A stretch of DNA of 17,023 nucleotides from Acidobacteriota bacterium. GTDB lineage: Bacteria; Acidobacteriota; Vicinamibacteria; Vicinamibacterales; UBA823. Where the stretch lies: NCBI GenBank assembly GCA_003509065.1, contig DODG01000375.1:1-17023 (forward strand). The letters are read 5' to 3'. The position numbers and the translations under genes are program-made. Positions 1-7,733 of this stretch are shown here, piece after piece (within the stretch, counting starts at the first letter, position 1; each line of letters starts with the position of its first letter). Below the pieces are notes generated by a model. The model saw nothing but the letters and a program-made list of their open reading frames with translations. It ran no database searches and was not told the DNA's origin.

Positions 1-3000
1 CCACAAGATGCGATTGTAATGGACGCCAAGGGCTGGACACTGTATCCAGGGTTCATTGACCCTCACACAACAATCGGCATGGCGGAACTACCAAGTCTTG
101 AACAGGACAACGCCGCACGTGCACGTAATATTCAAGCCCGGCAACGGAACGGTGAACCAACACCAGGACTCACACCCCAGCTCACTTCAATCAGTACCTA
201 TGAATCTGATGGTCAGGCTCTGCAAGCCGCGAGAAATGCTGGCATCACGGCCGCCGCCATCGCACCACCATTTGGCGTTTTCAAAGGACAAAGTGCCATC
301 GTAACTCTAGGTGACGGCCTCTTAAACGATAAAGTTATTCGGAGCCACTGGGCGCAGCATCTAGGCTTTGAACGATTTCGCGGTGAATACCCAAGCACTC
401 TTATGGGTGTGATGGCAACAATACGTCAACATTATCTCAATGCACAGTGGTACGGCGAGGCGTGGAATCGCTATAGAAACCAACCCACCACCATCGACCG
501 GCCTCACTATGATGAAGCCCTTGAGTCACTTCAGACTTCCGCTGCTGGCGAACAGCCAGTTGTCTTCACAGCATGGACTGAAAACGAGATTCGGCGTGCC
601 TTGAAGCTAGCCGACGAACTCGGGCTCAACATGATCGTCAACGGCGCAGTTGAAGGCTGGCGTGTCGCCAGCGCGCTCAGAACTAGCAATCGACCTGTCC
701 TAGTCTCACTTGACCTGAGACCCCGTCAAGGCCCAGTAGGCTTCGGCAGCGGTGGTGGAACTAACCCAACCGACGATCCGACACTAGAAGATGTCAATGA
801 AGCCAAGTCAAACGCGGGCCGGCTCTACTCTGCAGGCGTCACAATTGCCTTTACCGGACACGGGCTAGATGATCCTTCAAACTTTCTAAACAACTTCCGT
901 ACCGCTGTCGACGCAGGAATGTCTCGTGATGGGGCTCTTCGAGCATTGACGATTACCCCCGCAGAAATTCTTGGCGTAGACGATGTGCTGGGGTCACTCG
1001 ACGTCGGCAAAACGGCCAACGTTGTCGCCATCAAAGGGGATATTTTTGACGCGGACGCTGAAGTCGAGGCCGTCTGGATTGACGGAACCTACTATGACCT
1101 TGGACCAAATGACAACAAACATCCAGAACGCCAAGTCACCGACAACGAAGAGGAAAATGCTGATACGAGCCAACTGAAAAGTCGCGCCGAAGTCGAAAGG
1201 CGTGCACCAGTCGGCCCGCTAGATGGCGAATTTCCTGTTACGGCAGTACGTCATGGCACGATCATGACTGTTGCCGGAAACATAATCTCTGGAGGCACCG
1301 TTCTCATTGAAAATGGCAAGATCGCTGCTGTGGGTCCTGATAGCCAAGTCGCTGTGCCAGCTGGTGCAAGAGAAATCGACGCTACCGGCATGTGGGTTAC
1401 CCCTGGACTACTCGATGCACACTCGCACATGTCGATTGAAGGAGGCGGTAACGAAGGCGCCGACTCCGTCACACCTGAAGTCCGTATTATTGATGTAATC
1501 AACCATCGCGACGAGTCACTCTTTCGTGCGCTCGCTGGTGGTGTCACCACGATCAACGTCTTACACGGTTCGGCCAACACCATCGGTGGCCAGAACGCTA
1601 TTTTGAAGCTGCGTTGGGGTAAGTCGGCAGACGAACTACTGTTTGACAACGTAACTCGAGGCGTAAAGTTTGCGCTCGGTGAAAACCCGAAGCGGGCGAG
1701 AGCTGTGGAACGGTATCCGAGCACCAGAATGGGTGTCGAATTCACATTGCGAAAGAGTTTTGCCGAGGCCCGTGAGTACCAAGCGAAGTGGGACGAGTAC
1801 GAAGCAACCCGCTCACGGGGCGTGGATGCTCTAGCACCGAGGCGCGACCTGAGGCTTGAAGCTCTTTCGGAGATTATGAAGGGCAACATCCTTGTACATG
1901 CCCACTCCTACCGTGCCGATGAAATCTTAATGCTCTTACGAGTTGCGGAGGACTTCGGATTTAGAATTGCCTCGCTCCAACACGTGCTTGAGGGTTACAA
2001 GGTGGCTGATGAAATTGCAGCCCACGGTGCCGGCGCGTCAACGTTCACGGACTTTTGGGGATATAAAATGGAAGCATGGGACGCCATCCCATACAACATG
2101 TCAATTATGTACGAACGTGGAGTTACTGTCTCCGTAAACTCAGATTCCAACGAACGGGTCCGTCGAATGTATGTAGAGGCAGCAAAAGCCGTCAAGTATG
2201 GTGGTGTGCCAGAGCAAGAAGCACTAAAAATGATCACGTTAAACGCTGCGAAACACTTCGGAATTGAAGACCGGGTAGGCTCGATCGAAGTGGGCAAAGA
2301 TGGCGATCTTGCTATCTTCACGGCACACCCCTTCTCGGGCAACACGCGCGTTCAGTACACGATCATTGATGGTCAGCTCTACTTCGATCGCAACCTCGTA
2401 GAAACCACCGAGGATGTGTTGGCAAGTGTGGAACCCCTTGTCTCAACGGAGGGTGTTACCGAAAACACCAATCGAATCATCGACTGGACACCGCCTATCC
2501 TATCGCCTATGGTGCGCGCTCAGGTGATGCCTTCTGGTTACGGCGATGTCACTGAACCAGTAGTGACCGCCGATACAATCCCAATCGCTATCGTTGGCGG
2601 ACGCATTCTAACAATGACCGGTACGCCTATTGAGCGCGGTACGATTGTCGTTCAGGGCGGTCGTATCACTGCGGTCGGTGCAGACGTTGAGGCCCCAGCG
2701 GATGCCCATGTCATTAACGCCGCCGGTATGACGGTCACCCCAGGCATGATTAATGCTGGAACGGTGATTGGACTTTCCGAAATCGGATCGATCGCAGCAA
2801 CAAACGATTCGTCTGAACTTGAAGAAATCAACAGTCATATCAAAGCATCAGTGGCGATTCACCCCGATTCAGAAATGATCCCAATCGCCCGAGCCAACGG
2901 AGTGACAACAGCCATTGCAGCCCCACAGGGTGGCCTCATCCAAGGTCAGAGTGCCCTCATTGACATGGCGGGCTGGACCCCATCCGAGGTTGTCGCGCGC

Positions 3001-3777
3001 AGTCCGCTTGCTATGCATATCGATTTCCCAGAGCGTGAAGGTGGCGGTGGCTTTGGCGGTGGAGGCCAAAGTCAAGAACAAGTCGACGCGCAATTGGAAA
3101 CGCTTCGACGGTGGATGCACCGTGCCCGTGCCCACGCAGGAGCCCTTGCAGCCGAAATGGTCACTGTGACAGACCAGACTTATACTCTCGACGCACTCGT
3201 TCCTGTTGTGTTAGGGGAACTACCAGTAGTACTCGACGCATCGAGCGAAGAAGGCATTAAGTCGGCACTGGCGTTCATTGAAGAGTTCCAGCTCAGGGGC
3301 ATTTTGGCTGGAACTCGAGATATCTGGAAGGTCGTGGACGAGATAGCCAAGGCTGGCGTCCCAGTAATTCTTGGTCCTATTCAATCGCAACCGGCCGACG
3401 GCGATCCCTACGACACCATCTTCGTAGCAGCCAAACTGCTTCACGAAGCCGGAATTCCATTCGCATTCCGAACTGGTGGCGCTGCGGCCGCACGCAACCT
3501 GCCAGACCACGCAGCACTCGGTGTTGCCTTCGGCCTCCCGAGAGAAGCAGCGTGGCACGCACTGACCCGAGGTGCAGCAGAAATACTTGGTGTGGGTCAT
3601 TTGTATGGTTCAGTCGAAGAAGGGATGATCGCCAATCTCGTCATTTCTGATGGCGACCTCCTCGACATTCCGTCACAAGTGAAACATGTTTTGATTCGAG
3701 GCCAAGAAGCATCTTTGGGCACACACCACACACGTCTCTGGGAGCAATACAGCACACGACCCCAACCAAAACAATGA
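1..3777 (+). CDS. Triple-domain amidohydrolase-family protein (5' end outside window)
   Basis: The frame is open from base 1, where PQDAIVMDAKGW precedes the first ATG at 19, so the true start lies upstream; 1,258 codons are visible. Three homologous amidohydrolase units follow one another (residues about 1-375, 405-815 and 855-1245, counted from base 1). Each has a 'TPG(L/M)' or 'YPGF' entry strand, a 'GQ(S/N)A(I/L)' segment and a C-terminal 'NAA/AEI.GV...GS...GK..N' composite-domain return. The middle unit has the imidazolonepropionase/Xaa-Pro dipeptidase-like metal set: H474-S-H476, H633 or H635, H661 and D715. Unit 1 has H22-T-T (second His lost). Unit 3 has N-A-G920-T-V922 (both lost). 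The flanking units are therefore probably non-catalytic. Hydrolysis of amide or peptide-like substrates is a family-level inference. The secreted M24 peptidase gene starts 100 bp downstream, so an exported protein is plausible, but its N-terminus is not visible. Confidence 0.9.
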   Translation, partial: PQDAIVMDAKGWTLYPGFIDPHTTIGMAELPSLEQDNAARARNIQARQRNGEPTPGLTPQLTSISTYESDGQALQAARNAGITAAAIAPPFGVFKGQSAIVTLGDGLLNDKVIRSHWAQHLGFERFRGEYPSTLMGVMATIRQHYLNAQWYGEAWNRYRNQPTTIDRPHYDEALESLQTSAAGEQPVVFTAWTENEIRRALKLADELGLNMIVNGAVEGWRVASALRTSNRPVLVSLDLRPRQGPVGFGSGGGTNPTDDPTLEDVNEAKSNAGRLYSAGVTIAFTGHGLDDPSNFLNNFRTAVDAGMSRDGALRALTITPAEILGVDDVLGSLDVGKTANVVAIKGDIFDADAEVEAVWIDGTYYDLGPNDNKHPERQVTDNEEENADTSQLKSRAEVERRAPVGPLDGEFPVTAVRHGTIMTVAGNIISGGTVLIENGKIAAVGPDSQVAVPAGAREIDATGMWVTPGLLDAHSHMSIEGGGNEGADSVTPEVRIIDVINHRDESLFRALAGGVTTINVLHGSANTIGGQNAILKLRWGKSADELLFDNVTRGVKFALGENPKRARAVERYPSTRMGVEFTLRKSFAEAREYQAKWDEYEATRSRGVDALAPRRDLRLEALSEIMKGNILVHAHSYRADEILMLLRVAEDFGFRIASLQHVLEGYKVADEIAAHGAGASTFTDFWGYKMEAWDAIPYNMSIMYERGVTVSVNSDSNERVRRMYVEAAKAVKYGGVPEQEALKMITLNAAKHFGIEDRVGSIEVGKDGDLAIFTAHPFSGNTRVQYTIIDGQLYFDRNLVETTEDVLASVEPLVSTEGVTENTNRIIDWTPPILSPMVRAQVMPSGYGDVTEPVVTADTIPIAIVGGRILTMTGTPIERGTIVVQGGRITAVGADVEAPADAHVINAAGMTVTPGMINAGTVIGLSEIGSIAATNDSSELEEINSHIKASVAIHPDSEMIPIARANGVTTAIAAPQGGLIQGQSALIDMAGWTPSEVVARSPLAMHIDFPEREGGGGFGGGGQSQEQVDAQLETLRRWMHRARAHAGALAAEMVTVTDQTYTLDALVPVVLGELPVVLDASSEEGIKSALAFIEEFQLRGILAGTRDIWKVVDEIAKAGVPVILGPIQSQPADGDPYDTIFVAAKLLHEAGIPFAFRTGGAAAARNLPDHAALGVAFGLPREAAWHALTRGAAEILGVGHLYGSVEEGMIANLVISDGDLLDIPSQVKHVLIRGQEASLGTHHTRLWEQYSTRPQPKQ

Positions 3778-3868
3778 GTGATGGCTGGTGCCTTTTACCA
3801 CCTGTGCTGTATCGCTGAAAGGTTACTATTCATACATTGTTGCAAAAGTAGGTCGCCCATTCTTCATT

Positions 3869-3873
3869 AGGAG
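3869..3873 (+). promoter_or_regulatory. Ribosome binding site deciding the M24 peptidase start
   Basis: AGGAG lies 4 nt before the ATG at 3878. An alternative GTG at 3788 in the same frame has no such site and would place 30 non-hydrophobic residues before the signal peptide, so the ATG is preferred. Confidence 0.7.
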
Positions 3874-3877
3874 TGAC

Positions 3878-5194
3878 ATGAAAGCAATCCGACACTTCAC
3901 CATATGGCTGCTCGCCTTTTTGGCATTATCTGAAGTCCCAATGGCGGGTCAGGAAGCTCGAGAACGTTGGGAACGAATGAACCAGATCCGGCGTGAGAAA
4001 TTCGACCAGATTTTGCCTGAAGTCATGCGTGAAAACGGAATCGACATGTGGATCACGATGATCCGTGAAGCGAACTACGGCACTCTCTATCTTGACTTCG
4101 GTCAGGGTTACACAGGTAACACTGGTTACTATATTTTTACTGACCGAGGTGGTGAACGGATTGAGCGAGCTGCCTTAGGCATCACTGGCTATCGAATTCG
4201 ACAATCAGGTGCCTATGACCTGTTCGAATCAGCCAACCGCCTGGCCGACTTCGTTCAAGAACGGCAACCAAAACGCATTGGCATCAATACTTCTCGAGCA
4301 ATTGGGCCGATCGATAACCTAACATATGCCGGTTATCAGCAATTAGTCGAAACGCTTAACGAGCCGTACGCCTCACGCTTAGTTTCAGCTGAGAAATTGG
4401 TTTCGGATTTTCGCTCGCGTCGAACAACAACCGAGATTGCAGCGTTCGCTGAGGCTGGTGAGATCTCCCGACAGATCGCTGAGCGCGCCCTCTCGAATGA
4501 AGTAATCACACCAGACGTCACGATGTTAGAAGACGTCGCTTGGTGGATGATGGACCAGCTACTCGCTCGTGGCCTAGACACCTCATTTGGCTTACCGTCG
4601 GTCTACATTACCGGTCCCAACGGAATCGAAGCAACCTCAAGTGCCCGAATCATCCGTCGAGGTGACTTGCTAATGATTGACTGGGGTGTTGGCTATTTGA
4701 ACATGTACACGGACATGAAGCGGATCGCATACGTACTCATGAATGGCGAATCCACGGTCCCAGCCAGCTTCCAGAGAGCCTTCGATCAAGGCCGGAAAGC
4801 ACGAACCATCATTACCGAAACCATCCGCCCAGGAATCGCTGCTGCACAAGCCGAACAGGAGATCTACGATGCATTGGCGGAAGCTGGATTCCAAAGAATA
4901 GATTTCAATGAACCAACCGACAATCCCGATGTCACCGATGTTGTCATTGGATCGCATTCGGTTGGAAATTCAGGGCATGGGATTGGCCCATCCATCGCAT
5001 TTTTTAACCCAGTCCGTATTGAATATACGCTCCAGCCCACTAATCTTCTGTCAATTGAGCTTTTCGCTTACACGGCCGTAGCAGAATGGAACGACAAGAA
5101 AGTGAGAATCCCGCTTGAAGATGATGCTGTCCTGACCGCTCGCGGCATTGAGTGGCTATATCCAGTTAACGAACGAATCCTCCTAATTCGCTAG
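3878..5194 (+). CDS. Secreted M24-family metallopeptidase (Xaa-Pro aminopeptidase-like)
   Basis: This 438-aa protein has a Sec-type signal peptide (residues 1 to about 24: basic MKAIRH, then hydrophobic WLLAFLALS, ending PMAG/Q). An N-terminal creatinase/prolidase-type domain (about 30-190) precedes a pita-bread catalytic domain (about 195-435). All five metal ligands of the fold can be placed: D268 in MIDWG, D279 in YTDMKR, H367 in GHGIG, E394 in LSIEL and E414 in PLEDD. It should be an active dinuclear metalloenzyme in the periplasm or outside the cell. Family members remove N-terminal residues before proline or cleave Xaa-Pro dipeptides; the exact substrate cannot be read from sequence. 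It lies 100 bp behind the triple amidohydrolase gene on the same strand and is probably co-transcribed, suggesting a joint role in peptide breakdown. Confidence 0.88.
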   Translation: MKAIRHFTIWLLAFLALSEVPMAGQEARERWERMNQIRREKFDQILPEVMRENGIDMWITMIREANYGTLYLDFGQGYTGNTGYYIFTDRGGERIERAALGITGYRIRQSGAYDLFESANRLADFVQERQPKRIGINTSRAIGPIDNLTYAGYQQLVETLNEPYASRLVSAEKLVSDFRSRRTTTEIAAFAEAGEISRQIAERALSNEVITPDVTMLEDVAWWMMDQLLARGLDTSFGLPSVYITGPNGIEATSSARIIRRGDLLMIDWGVGYLNMYTDMKRIAYVLMNGESTVPASFQRAFDQGRKARTIITETIRPGIAAAQAEQEIYDALAEAGFQRIDFNEPTDNPDVTDVVIGSHSVGNSGHGIGPSIAFFNPVRIEYTLQPTNLLSIELFAYTAVAEWNDKKVRIPLEDDAVLTARGIEWLYPVNERILLIR

Positions 5195-5210
5195 GAACCC
5201 CTCCTTTTTT
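5193..5210 (+). terminator. Possible weak Rho-independent terminator
   Basis: A short AGGA/TCCT stem with an ACCCC loop runs straight into six consecutive T, immediately at the stop codon of the M24 gene. The stem is only 4 bp, so this is a weak candidate; its position at an operon end and just before a new promoter is the main support. Confidence 0.3.
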
Positions 5211-5239
5211 ATTTATACCTTGCAATTTATTTATTTTTC

Positions 5240-5260
5240 TTTACTATACCGTATAGTAAA
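5240..5260. promoter_or_regulatory. Perfect 21-bp palindrome, probable TetR-family operator
   Basis: Arms of 10 bp (TTTACTATAC and GTATAGTAAA) flank a single central C. Size and symmetry are typical of TetR-family operators. It ends directly before a TATAAT box and 33 bp before the start of the TetR-family gene, so bound repressor would cover the promoter spacer. I saw no second copy in the other intergenic gaps. Binding by the adjacent regulator is inference. Confidence 0.72.
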
Positions 5261-5266
5261 TATAAT
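5261..5266 (+). promoter_or_regulatory. -10 box of the TetR-family gene promoter
   Basis: The sequence TATAAT is a full match to the sigma-70-type -10 consensus. The best -35 candidate, TTTACT at 5240-5245, is 15 bp upstream and lies inside the palindrome, so the -35 call is weak. Confidence 0.55.
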
Positions 5267-5279
5267 TAAGCCATTAGAC

Positions 5280-5284
5280 GGAGG
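5280..5284 (+). promoter_or_regulatory. Ribosome binding site supporting a TTG start
   Basis: GGAGG sits 9 nt upstream of the TTG at 5294. No in-frame ATG or GTG exists before the helix-turn-helix region, so this site decides the unusual start codon. Confidence 0.7.
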
Positions 5285-5293
5285 CTCTGACCA

Positions 5294-5914
5294 TTGATTA
5301 CATCCACCGAAACGACTCGTTTTACAGGCCCTGGACGTCCAAGGGATCCTAATGTGAATCAGGCAATCCTTGCCGCAACATTACGACAGCTTTCTAAAGA
5401 TGGTTACGGGCGGATGTCAATGGATAGCGTCGCTGCAGAAGCCGGTGTTACAAAGCCTACTGTGTATCGACGGTGGGCTAGTAAGGCTGACTTAGCGACT
5501 GCTGCTCTTGCCGAATTGCAAGTTGAAGAAGCACAGCCCTCCTCTGGCAACGCCCAGACTGATCTACGAGCCATCCTGACAACCTTGCAACGTTCACTAT
5601 GCCGTCCGAATGGTATAGCTATTATTGGCACGGTAATGGTCGAAGAACATCACACTCCAGAACTGATTACGTTATTCAGACAACGTGTCGTTCGGCCACG
5701 TCGAGCAATGTTGCACCACGTTTTGGAAGAAGCTGAAATGCGCGGTGAGCTCCGTAACCATGTAGACATCGATACGGCAGTGAGCATGCTCATCGGGTCA
5801 TTCTATGCACACTACCTGACAGGCGAGAAGATTCCTCGCGGCTGGCCTCGGCGAATAGTACAAACGGTCTGGGAGGGCATCGCCAAAAATCCTGAGGCCT
5901 TAAAAAGAAAATAA
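5294..5914 (+). CDS. TetR/AcrR-family transcriptional regulator
   Basis: The product is 206 aa and starts at TTG behind a GGAGG site. The N-terminal DNA-binding domain spans about residues 20-67. Its helix-turn-helix (about 43-62) contains VAAEAGVTKPTVYRRW, followed by the usual S-K-A-D-L, a near-consensus TetR signature. The basic stretch GPGRPRD (12-18) before helix 1 is common in the family. The all-helical C-terminal part (about 75-200) resembles the TetR_C_11-type ligand/dimer domain; no ligand can be inferred. The gene stands alone: the upstream M24 gene ends 99 bp before it and the next gene starts 244 bp after it. The palindrome over its promoter points to autorepression. No efflux pump or obvious target lies next to it. 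Confidence 0.92.
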   Translation: MITSTETTRFTGPGRPRDPNVNQAILAATLRQLSKDGYGRMSMDSVAAEAGVTKPTVYRRWASKADLATAALAELQVEEAQPSSGNAQTDLRAILTTLQRSLCRPNGIAIIGTVMVEEHHTPELITLFRQRVVRPRRAMLHHVLEEAEMRGELRNHVDIDTAVSMLIGSFYAHYLTGEKIPRGWPRRIVQTVWEGIAKNPEALKRK

Positions 5915-5970
5915 AACAAGCGAACAATGTTTGCCTGAACGTCTCTCTGTATACGTCCCACTTTTTGACA

Positions 5971-5994
5971 ACCGCTAGAGATAGAGCTAGTGGT
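5971..5994. repeat. Inverted repeat / hairpin between the TetR and aminotransferase genes
   Basis: ACCGCTAG (5971-5978) pairs with CTAGTGGT (5987-5994), with one G-U-type mismatch and an 8-nt loop. No T-run follows on either strand, so it is not a standard intrinsic terminator. It lies 57 bp past the TetR-family stop codon and could protect or end that transcript. Confidence 0.4.
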
Positions 5995-6061
5995 GCCCTT
6001 CAAAAAACCCCTACTGTTATTACCTTTGCGGTGTCCTGAAACTCGCATGCCGATTTCGAAT

Positions 6062-6073
6062 CTAGGGCCCTAG
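6062..6073. repeat. 12-bp perfect palindrome CTAGGGCCCTAG
   Basis: A perfect GC-centred palindrome lies 86 bp upstream of the aminotransferase ATG and about 35 bp before a TATGAT -10-like box at 6108-6113. It may be a protein-binding site. It bears no resemblance to the AT-rich palindrome at 5240-5260, so the TetR-family regulator is not expected to bind here. Confidence 0.35.
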
Positions 6074-6145
6074 GAATTAGGCGCTGGGAACCTAAGGCCT
6101 TCTGAGCTATGATTAGCCGCACGAAGTCCACTTTTCTACTAATCC

Positions 6146-6152
6146 GAAGGAG
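6146..6152 (+). promoter_or_regulatory. Strong ribosome binding site of the aminotransferase gene
   Basis: GAAGGAG lies 6 nt before the ATG at 6159 and fixes the start ahead of the twin-arginine signal. Confidence 0.7.
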
Positions 6153-6158
6153 CACGAC

Positions 6159-7448
6159 ATGACCGCGCATGCATCACGGGACCGCAACGGTATCAGCCGA
6201 CGAAATTTTGTAAGTTTATTGGCCGCCAGCGGGTCAGCCACCTTATTGGGGCAGAAAGGCTTGGCGTTCGAAAGCCCCATACCACTGCCTCAAACACCAA
6301 CGGTTCCTGATGAAGCGTTTTGGCGGTCTGTCCGTGAACAATTCGTGATGCCAACCGATGTCAGCGTCATAAACGCTGCAAACCTCTGCCCATCTTCTAT
6401 TCCTGCTCTCAACGCGATGTATGAAAATACGAAGGACATAGACGGTGACCCATCATTTCAGAACCGTGGCAAGATGGGACAGGGCAAAGTCAATACACGA
6501 AAGATTCTCGCCGACTATCTGCACGTCACACCAGAGGAAATTATCATCACACGCAACACAAGCGAAGGTAATAACCTGGTGTCGAGCGGTGTCGAACTCT
6601 CAGCCAATGACGAGGTCATTATCTTCGGCGACAATCATCCGAGTAATAATGTTGCTTGGAAGGAAAAATCGAAGCGTTTTGGGTTTACCGTCACAGAAAT
6701 CGAAGTCGTTAGACCACACCCAGGCTTCGACTATTACCTCGAGGTCGTTGACAAGGCGATCACGAGTCGAACGAAGCTTCTGTCATTCACACAGCAGACC
6801 AATACTTTTGGAGACGTGTTCCCCGCTAAAGAACTGTGTCAGCTTGCGCACAGCCGAGGCGTCCTAAGTTTGGTAGATGGCGCCCAATCATTTGGAGTCA
6901 TGAACGTTGACCTAAGCGACATGCAACCGGATTTCTACACTGGTAGCGCACACAAGTGGCCATCCGGTCCCAAGGAAACCGGTGTGCTGTACATCAATGC
7001 TCGAGCACATGAACAAATCTGGCCCAGTATCTATAGCGCTGGTAGAGGTGATGTCGGAATTTCGAGAACATTTGAAAGTTTCGGACAACGCGACGAACCA
7101 GCCATTATCGGATTTGGCGAAGCCTTGAAGTTTCAGCAAAAGATAGGTATGCAGGTAATACAAGATCGAGCCCAGGAGCTTTCCCAGTCACTCATGGAGC
7201 AGATTCAGAGCATCAATGGCTTCAAATTGATAACCAGTCGAGACACGACAGAATCTCTATCGGTGGTTGTTTTCGAAACTGGTAGCCTTGACGCAAGAAA
7301 GCTCTATAGCGCACTCTATGAGAATGAACGTATTGGTGTTGCGGGACGCCCAAAAGGCTTGCGCATCTCACCACACTTTTACAATCTACATTCCGAGATC
7401 GATCGTACTGTCGCCGCGCTTAAGCACTATGCGGCAGTGGGCGTATAA
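6159..7448 (+). CDS. Tat-exported class V aminotransferase-fold PLP enzyme
   Basis: This 429-aa protein starts at an ATG behind a strong GAAGGAG site. The N-terminus has a twin-arginine motif (S13-R14-R15-N16-F17-V18) and a weakly hydrophobic stretch (about 19-36), so it should cross the membrane folded, with its cofactor. The rest is a fold-type I PLP enzyme of the isopenicillin-N-epimerase/cysteine-desulfurase-like superfamily. D240 (in VDGAQSFG) should bind the pyridine nitrogen, and K266 (in SAHKW) the aldehyde. TSEGNN (about 133-138) fits the phosphate-contact turn. The C-terminal small domain ends at RISPHFYN, where the substrate-carboxylate arginine is normally found. The reaction is unknown: desulfurase, epimerase, lyase or transaminase chemistry are all possible. 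PvdN of Pseudomonas is a known periplasmic, Tat-dependent relative in this superfamily. It appears to be a single-gene unit, flanked by gaps of about 245 and 285 bp. Confidence 0.88.
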   Translation: MTAHASRDRNGISRRNFVSLLAASGSATLLGQKGLAFESPIPLPQTPTVPDEAFWRSVREQFVMPTDVSVINAANLCPSSIPALNAMYENTKDIDGDPSFQNRGKMGQGKVNTRKILADYLHVTPEEIIITRNTSEGNNLVSSGVELSANDEVIIFGDNHPSNNVAWKEKSKRFGFTVTEIEVVRPHPGFDYYLEVVDKAITSRTKLLSFTQQTNTFGDVFPAKELCQLAHSRGVLSLVDGAQSFGVMNVDLSDMQPDFYTGSAHKWPSGPKETGVLYINARAHEQIWPSIYSAGRGDVGISRTFESFGQRDEPAIIGFGEALKFQQKIGMQVIQDRAQELSQSLMEQIQSINGFKLITSRDTTESLSVVVFETGSLDARKLYSALYENERIGVAGRPKGLRISPHFYNLHSEIDRTVAALKHYAAVGV

Positions 7449-7733
7449 GTAATTTATGAGTTTGTAGGGATTTCGACTGGGCTAATAAACCATCAATGTA
7501 GCGCGCAGTCGCTGTTCGTGCACACAAATGTATTACCTCACACTTGGTTGCCAATGCAGACCAGGTTTCCAGTGCTTACTCGTCTTGCAATATAGAACCA
7601 TCTGGAGTTGAACTCGAATTCGATGCGTGAAACTGTGACAAGATATTGACGACTCGACCATCCACTGCAGGTCGACCTACAATAGAGGAAGTCGATGTGG
7701 CGCCATCTCGGCGTCCTCACAATTGAAGCCATC
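7449..7733. other. Intergenic region before citrate synthase
   Basis: No gene, tRNA fold or terminator with a T-run was convincing here. It contains a 10-bp palindrome AGGTCGACCT (7669-7678), whose GGTCGA can also pair with TCGACC at 7654-7659. It also has a TACAAT -10-like box at 7678-7683, a TTGACG motif at 7646-7651 that is too far away (26 bp) to be its -35, and the GAGGAA site at 7685-7690. The citrate synthase promoter is probably inside this stretch. Confidence 0.4.
7685..7690 (+). promoter_or_regulatory. Ribosome binding site near an alternative citrate synthase start
   Basis: GAGGAA lies 4 nt before an in-frame ATG at 7695, 13 codons upstream of the ATG (7734) that matches the usual N-terminus of the family. 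The site argues for the longer form; homology argues for the shorter one. Confidence 0.45.

Noticed and set aside
1251..1889. 212-codon open frame on the minus strand inside the amidohydrolase gene
   Set aside because: It lies wholly antisense to a clear conserved domain, has low-complexity Ser/Pro/Arg composition and no recognisable motif; a shadow frame.
3788..3877. N-terminal extension of the M24 peptidase from GTG 3788
   Set aside because: No ribosome site; it would bury the signal peptide 30 residues inside, while AGGAG stands before ATG 3878.
5812..6048. 78-codon minus-strand frame across the TetR gene end and the following gap
   Set aside because: It overlaps the coding end of the regulator, has no ribosome site or recognisable motif, and its codons in the gap are explained by chance.
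6062..6073. CTAGGGCCCTAG palindrome as an integration or attachment site
   Set aside because: No integrase, transposase, direct repeat or tRNA edge is nearby, so there is no sign of mobile DNA.
7449..7694. Possible tRNA or small RNA in the gap before citrate synthase
   Set aside because: A stretch near 7608-7625 loosely resembles a T-arm (GTTGAACTCGAATTCGATG), but no matching acceptor stem or anticodon arm could be formed.
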